Below are positions 60,877-64,000 of a DNA stretch of 64,000 bases, in pieces. This stretch comes from UBA1724 sp963621575. Its GTDB lineage: Bacteria; Verrucomicrobiota; Lentisphaeria; Oligosphaerales; Oligosphaeraceae. Position 1 is the stretch's first letter. Each line of letters begins with the position of its first letter. The stretch covers positions 5,478 through 69,477 of the forward strand of contig CAVFEH010000011.1 in assembly GCA_963621575.1 (NCBI GenBank), read 5' to 3'. The notes below the pieces were generated by a model. The model did no database searches, was not told where the DNA came from, and saw only the letters and a list, made by a program, of their open reading frames with translations. Both the position numbers and the translations under genes were made by a program.

Positions 60877-61647
60877 ATGGCAAACGAAACGAACATGGCG
60901 AATCAGAAGCAGGATCCGTGCGCCGTCATTGAAGTGAAGGGCCTTACAAAGGCCTTTGGCGACCACATGGTGCTCAAGGGCATCACGGATGTCGTGAAGC
61001 GCGGGGAGAAGGTCGTGGTCATCGGGCCCTCCGGCTCCGGAAAATCCACCTACCTGCGGTGTCTCAACCTCCTGGAGTCCCCCACCAGCGGCGAAATCAC
61101 CGTCCACGGCGAGGAGATCACCAGCCCCAAGTGCAAGGTGGATAAACTCCGGCGTCGCATGGGAATGGTCTTCCAGCACTTCAATCTGTTCCCCCACAAG
61201 ACCATCCTGGAAAACATCACCCTGGCGCCCGTCCAGACCGGCCTCATGAAGAAGGCCGAAGCGAAGGAAGTGGCCATGGGACTCCTCAAGCGAATCGGTC
61301 TCCCCGAAAAGGCCACGGAATACCCCGGCATGCTCTCCGGTGGCCAAAAGCAACGCGTCGCGATCGTCCGCGCGCTGGCCATGCGCCCCGAGGTCATGCT
61401 CTTCGATGAACCCACCAGCGCCCTGGACCCCGAAATGGTCGGGGAAGTCCTCGCCCTCATGAAGGAATTGGCACAGGCCGGAATGACCATGGTCGTCGTC
61501 ACCCACGAAATGGGCTTCGCACGGGAGGTCGGAACCCGCGTCTGCTTCATGGACGACGGGCTCATCAAAGAACAGAACGCCCCACAGGAATTCTTCGCGA
61601 ATCCCCAGAACCCCCGCCTCAAGGACTTCCTGGCAAAGGTGCTGTAG
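60877..61647 (+). CDS. Amino-acid ABC transporter, ATP-binding protein
   Basis: 256 residues of the GlnQ/HisP group. Walker A GPSGSGKST (residues 50-58), Q-loop VFQHFNLFPHKT, signature LSGGQKQR (153-160), Walker B VMLFDEPTSALDP (173-185) and H-loop THEMGFA. It drives uptake with the preceding permease and lipoprotein. A strong terminator follows 23 bases after the stop, closing the cluster. Confidence 0.93.
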   Translation: MANETNMANQKQDPCAVIEVKGLTKAFGDHMVLKGITDVVKRGEKVVVIGPSGSGKSTYLRCLNLLESPTSGEITVHGEEITSPKCKVDKLRRRMGMVFQHFNLFPHKTILENITLAPVQTGLMKKAEAKEVAMGLLKRIGLPEKATEYPGMLSGGQKQRVAIVRALAMRPEVMLFDEPTSALDPEMVGEVLALMKELAQAGMTMVVVTHEMGFAREVGTRVCFMDDGLIKEQNAPQEFFANPQNPRLKDFLAKVL

Positions 61648-61670
61648 GCACTCCCAGAACCAGAAAACCG

Positions 61671-61710
61671 AAAAGCCCCGGAAGACCACTCTGTCTCCCG
61701 GGGCTTTTTC
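61671..61710 (+). terminator. Intrinsic terminator of the amino-acid importer
   Basis: AAAAGCCCCGG-loop-CCCGGGGCTTTTTC, a long perfect stem with a U tract, 24 bases after the ATPase stop. Confidence 0.9.
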
Positions 61711-61729
61711 ATTGTGCCCCCCTCCCCCC

Positions 61730-61768
61730 AAAAAACAAAACCCGCAGACAAGCATATCATCTGCGGGT
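61730..61768 (-). terminator. Intrinsic terminator of tRNA-Val
   Basis: The minus strand reads ACCCGCAGA-loop-TCTGCGGGTTTTGTTTTTT, a 9-bp stem with a U tract, 13 bases after the tRNA 3' end. Confidence 0.88.
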
Positions 61769-61780
61769 CTTGGAAATTGC

Positions 61781-61857
61781 TGGTGCGCGCAACAGGACTC
61801 GGACCTGTGACCTCCACCGTGTGAAAGTGGCGCTCTAACCAACTGAGCTATGCGCGC
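61781..61857 (-). tRNA. tRNA-Val (anticodon CAC)
   Basis: A 77-nt cloverleaf: acceptor GCGCGCA/TGCGCGC, anticodon stem CCACT/GGTGG around TTCACAC (anticodon CAC), T arm CAGG(T)...CCTG with TCCGAGT loop, encoded CCA at 61781-61783. Confidence 0.93.
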
Positions 61858-61877
61858 TTTGTTCGGAAAGCGGGGTT

Positions 61878-61905
61878 ACTATAGACACTGCCCACGGTTT
61901 TTCAA
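61878..61905 (-). promoter_or_regulatory. Sigma70-type promoter of tRNA-Val
   Basis: On the minus strand: -35 TTGAAA (61900-61905), 16-base spacer, -10 TATAGT (61878-61883) followed by AACC. It lies 20 bases before the tRNA. Confidence 0.65.
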
Positions 61906-61919
61906 GCACGCCAACTGCA

Positions 61920-61953
61920 AAAAGGCGTTTTTGAAACTGGAAAAGGTAAACGC
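61920..61953. repeat. Left inverted repeat of the IS30 element
   Basis: Ends GGTAAACGC; its reverse complement aligns with 63705-63738 over 34 bases with 5 mismatches. Confidence 0.55.
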
Positions 61954-62166
61954 CCGCATTTCGTGCATTGAATTATACAAACCCGGGGGTGTGCGTTTAA
62001 TCTCACAACAATGTGCCTCTAGGAAGGTGGAGTATCTCGAGCCTCAATTTTTGCGGAAGAATGCATAGTCTGGAACCTTCCGGCTATCCCCCCTCCCCCG
62101 GGGGAGGGGGGCGTTTAATCGCGCAATAAAACCGGGCAAGCCACCATGAGATAAGAGGACAATGCC

Positions 62167-63465
62167 ATGTCACATCTGACCTTGGCGGACCGTTCCGAGA
62201 TAGAGAACGGCCTACGTTCGAACCGAGGGTTTAGCGCAATCGCCCGATCCCTGAAGAAGGCGAGAAGCACCATCATGCGGGAGATCCTGTCCCACCGCGT
62301 CCCCAGTGACAAGGGCGCAAAGGGGCGTGTCACGAACCGTTGCATCAACCGCTGCAAGTGTGACAGGAAATACCTGTGCGCGCAGTGCGTCCATCCCCTG
62401 AGCAGGATGAAATGCAGCTCATGCTCGAAATGCAACTCCGTCTGCCACGATTTCGTGGAGTTATCCTGCGACAGACTCGACAAGCCTCCCCATGTGTGCA
62501 ATGGCTGCAACAGGGAGGGGATCTGCGTACTTCACAAATGGTTCTACACAGCGTCCGAAGCACAGAAGGCTTACGAACGCACCCTTTCGTCATGCAGGCA
62601 GGGCGCGGCCATCACCGAGGAGGAGCGAAAGCAACTGACGTCCCTGCTTGCTGGGGGGATGAACAACGGCCAATCGCTACACCACATCGTCTCCGCACAC
62701 CCCGACAGCTTCGCTGTTTGCGAGAGGACACTGTACGACTACATAAACTCGGGCATCCTCCAGCCACTCGGTCCGCTGGACTTGCCCGACGCGCCGAAGA
62801 TGAAGCCCCGTAGGAAAAAGGGCGTCACCCATAAGGGGAAACCGGGGTGCGCCGTGGGGCGGGGACGAGAGGAGTTTTTGAAATTCATGCGCGACAACCC
62901 GGAAGTGCAGGTGGTTGAGATGGATAGTGTATACGGCATGAGAGGCGGGAAACTGCTACTTACGTTGCAGTTTGACGCATGCGCCGCCATGCTGGCCTTC
63001 TTGCGGGACGCCAACACATCCCAGTCAGTCATTGACATATTCGACGGGCTTGAGCGGCTTCTCGGCCTCGATCTGTTCCAAAACCTGTTCCCGGTCCTCC
63101 TGACGGACAACGGGACGGAGTTCTCGAACCCCGAAGCCATTGAAAGAAGCGTCGACGGCGAGAACACCAGGACGCGAGTCTTCTACTGCGACCCGTACGC
63201 AGCCTGGCAGAAACCAAACGTGGAGAACAACCATCGCAACCTTCGAAGGATATTCCCAAAGGGCGAAAGCATGGACTTTCTCACGCAGGAGAAGGTGAAC
63301 CTAGCCCTGTCCCACATGAACAGCGTGATCAGGGCGTCGCTGGGGAACGCCACCGCCGCCAGAAGGTTCGCCCAATGCTACGGAGAGGATGTCCTTAAAA
63401 AGCTCGGCATTGAGGAAATCGCCCCCGACCAAGTCCAAATGACGCCGAAACTAGTCAGGGACTAG
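62167..63465 (+). CDS. IS30-family transposase with cysteine-rich insertion
   Basis: 432 residues. The N-terminal helix-turn-helix is LTLADRSEIENGLRSNRGFS with AIARSLKKARSTIMREI. Residues about 58-115 form a Cys-rich (possibly Zn-binding) region: CINRCKCDRKYLCAQC, MKCSSCSKCNSVCHD, HVCNGCNREGIC. The DDE catalytic domain shows VVEMDSVYG (Asp253), LLTDNGTEFS (Asp314) and VENNHRNLRR (Glu353), with 38 residues between the last two, slightly more than the family's usual 33. The Cys-rich IS30 subgroup is known in Firmicutes and others. The gene is intact; GAGGA lies about 8 bases upstream of the ATG. Confidence 0.88.
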   Translation: MSHLTLADRSEIENGLRSNRGFSAIARSLKKARSTIMREILSHRVPSDKGAKGRVTNRCINRCKCDRKYLCAQCVHPLSRMKCSSCSKCNSVCHDFVELSCDRLDKPPHVCNGCNREGICVLHKWFYTASEAQKAYERTLSSCRQGAAITEEERKQLTSLLAGGMNNGQSLHHIVSAHPDSFAVCERTLYDYINSGILQPLGPLDLPDAPKMKPRRKKGVTHKGKPGCAVGRGREEFLKFMRDNPEVQVVEMDSVYGMRGGKLLLTLQFDACAAMLAFLRDANTSQSVIDIFDGLERLLGLDLFQNLFPVLLTDNGTEFSNPEAIERSVDGENTRTRVFYCDPYAAWQKPNVENNHRNLRRIFPKGESMDFLTQEKVNLALSHMNSVIRASLGNATAARRFAQCYGEDVLKKLGIEEIAPDQVQMTPKLVRD

Positions 63466-63704
63466 GACAAGCTTATACATCGAGGTTTACTTCAACCGTC
63501 CCGTGCGTTTAATTCCTCCGAAAAAGGCCCCGCGCAGGACGGACGGGGGAATTGCGTCTCAAAAGGAGGCGATTTTGCAGAATCTAATGCAACACCTTCC
63601 CTGGGGAGAACGGCGTGAAGAAAAAATTGCGGAATAGAATGCACGACTTTGCAGAAATAAACGCACGCTTTTTCATCTTAAAGTGCGTTTACTCCTGCGA
63701 AGGT

Positions 63705-63738
63705 GCGTTTACTTTTTCAAGTTTCCAAAAGGCGTTTT
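63705..63738. repeat. Right inverted repeat of the IS30 element
   Basis: Begins GCGTTTACTTTTTCAAGTTT and is the partner of 61920-61953. Another GTGCGTTTAC copy lies just upstream at 63683. Confidence 0.55.
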
Positions 63739-63828
63739 CTACGCCGATTTCACAGCCCCCAATTGTTGCCGGCCTAGATCACCAGCCTGCCTGGTGCCAA
63801 AGCAGGGACGCAGGGGCGCGGGAAGAAC

Positions 63829-63872
63829 GGAGGGTACGGGGGGCTTCGCCCCCCCGTCCTTTGGACATTCCG
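63829..63872. repeat. GC-hairpin dispersed repeat, copy C
   Basis: GGAGGGTACGGGGGGC-TTCG-CCCCCCCGTCC followed by TTTGGACATTCC. The GGGGGGC/GCCCCCC arms make a stable hairpin with a TTCG loop. It resembles copies A and D. Confidence 0.55.
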
Positions 63873-63905
63873 CCCCGCCGAAGACACAGTGCCCCCCATG
63901 GGCGC

Positions 63906-63942
63906 AAAAAAAGGCCCGCCTCCCTTGGACGGGAGGCGGGCC
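63906..63942 (-). terminator. Strong intrinsic terminator near the right edge
   Basis: GGCCCGCCTCCC-loop-GGGAGGCGGGCC with a U run on the minus strand (and an A-rich 3' side for the plus strand). It probably ends a minus-strand gene or RNA lying beyond the window. No gene is visible in 63740-64000. Confidence 0.75.
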
Positions 63943-64000
63943 TGGAAAAAAAGGTTCGCGCCGCGCTGCTTTCGCACGCTCTTGAACGCACTATCATCGC

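Larger units (their letters stand above)
61920..63738 (+). mobile_element. IS30-family element with long repeat-rich flanks
   Basis: An IS30-type transposase (62167-63465) sits between two 34-base inverted repeats (61920-61953 and 63705-63738) that match at about 29 of 34 positions: CGTTTAC, TTTTC, AGTTTC and AAAA are shared. Each side has about 240 bases of noncoding flank, more than the compact IS30 elements usually show. Seven GYGCGTTTA-like motifs occur in these flanks in both orientations. The outer limits are my proposal; no target duplication was recognised. The left end lies 15 bases from the tRNA-Val -35. Confidence 0.55.

Overview
The window is a GC-rich chromosomal segment from a Gram-negative (diderm) bacterium. 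LptD, GmhA, an O-antigen ligase/polymerase-like protein and an ExbB/ExbD motor imply an outer membrane with heptose-containing LPS. A giant secreted C10-peptidase/LamG protein, an RNA polymerase omega subunit, a PBP2/MreD pair and a secreted GH42-like hydrolase fit an animal-gut member of the PVC group (Kiritimatiellota/Lentisphaerota-like). That placement is inference from gene content; no rRNA is present to confirm it.

Layout. 1-2963 (+): tail of an acidic zinc-ribbon protein, a GyrB/ParE-type topoisomerase subunit and uracil-DNA glycosylase, whose last codons are split by a 29-base N run that looks spurious. 3070-3385: a truncated unknown gene joined to an IS3-family remnant. 3548-20136 (all -): tRNA-Gly, a small membrane protein, rdgB, mnmG, tRNA-Leu, lptD-gmhA-rhomboid (one coupled unit), fusA, then a tight seven-gene operon: SDR reductase, coiled-coil secreted protein, ExbB, ExbD, PHP phosphoesterase, MreD-like, PBP2. 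20533-39471 (-): one 18.9-kb gene (about 6312 residues) for a secreted C10 protease/adhesin. 39760-45681 (-): XerC/D recombinase, EpmA-like lysine ligase, tRNA-Lys, an O-antigen ligase-like membrane protein and three unrecognised exported or membrane proteins. 45937-47295 (+): MATE exporter. 47432-54276 (-): phosphotransferase, MFS, ispD, YkgJ-like cysteine-cluster protein, serS, maeB. 54525-61647 (+): rpoZ, MFS exporter, GH42-like hydrolase and a polar amino-acid ABC importer (binding protein, permease, ATPase). 61730-64000: tRNA-Val and an IS30-family element with unusually long repeat-rich flanks.

Themes. Envelope building (LPS transport, heptose, peptidoglycan elongation, proton-driven ExbBD motor) is concentrated in 7-20 kb. 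Interaction with the environment (giant protease, glycoside hydrolase, amino-acid import) is in the giant gene and the right end. Translation and nucleotide housekeeping genes (fusA, mnmG, serS, epmA, rdgB, ung, four tRNAs) are interspersed. Short start/stop overlaps (ATGA, GTGA) mark translational coupling in several operons. No CRISPR array, rRNA or prophage was seen. The strongest oddities are the giant secreted protease with recurrent calcium-loop-like motifs, the ExbBD/coiled-coil unit wired into the MreD-PBP2 operon, a tRNA-Gly with two changed invariant bases, a GC-hairpin dispersed repeat, and the repeat-flanked IS30 element.
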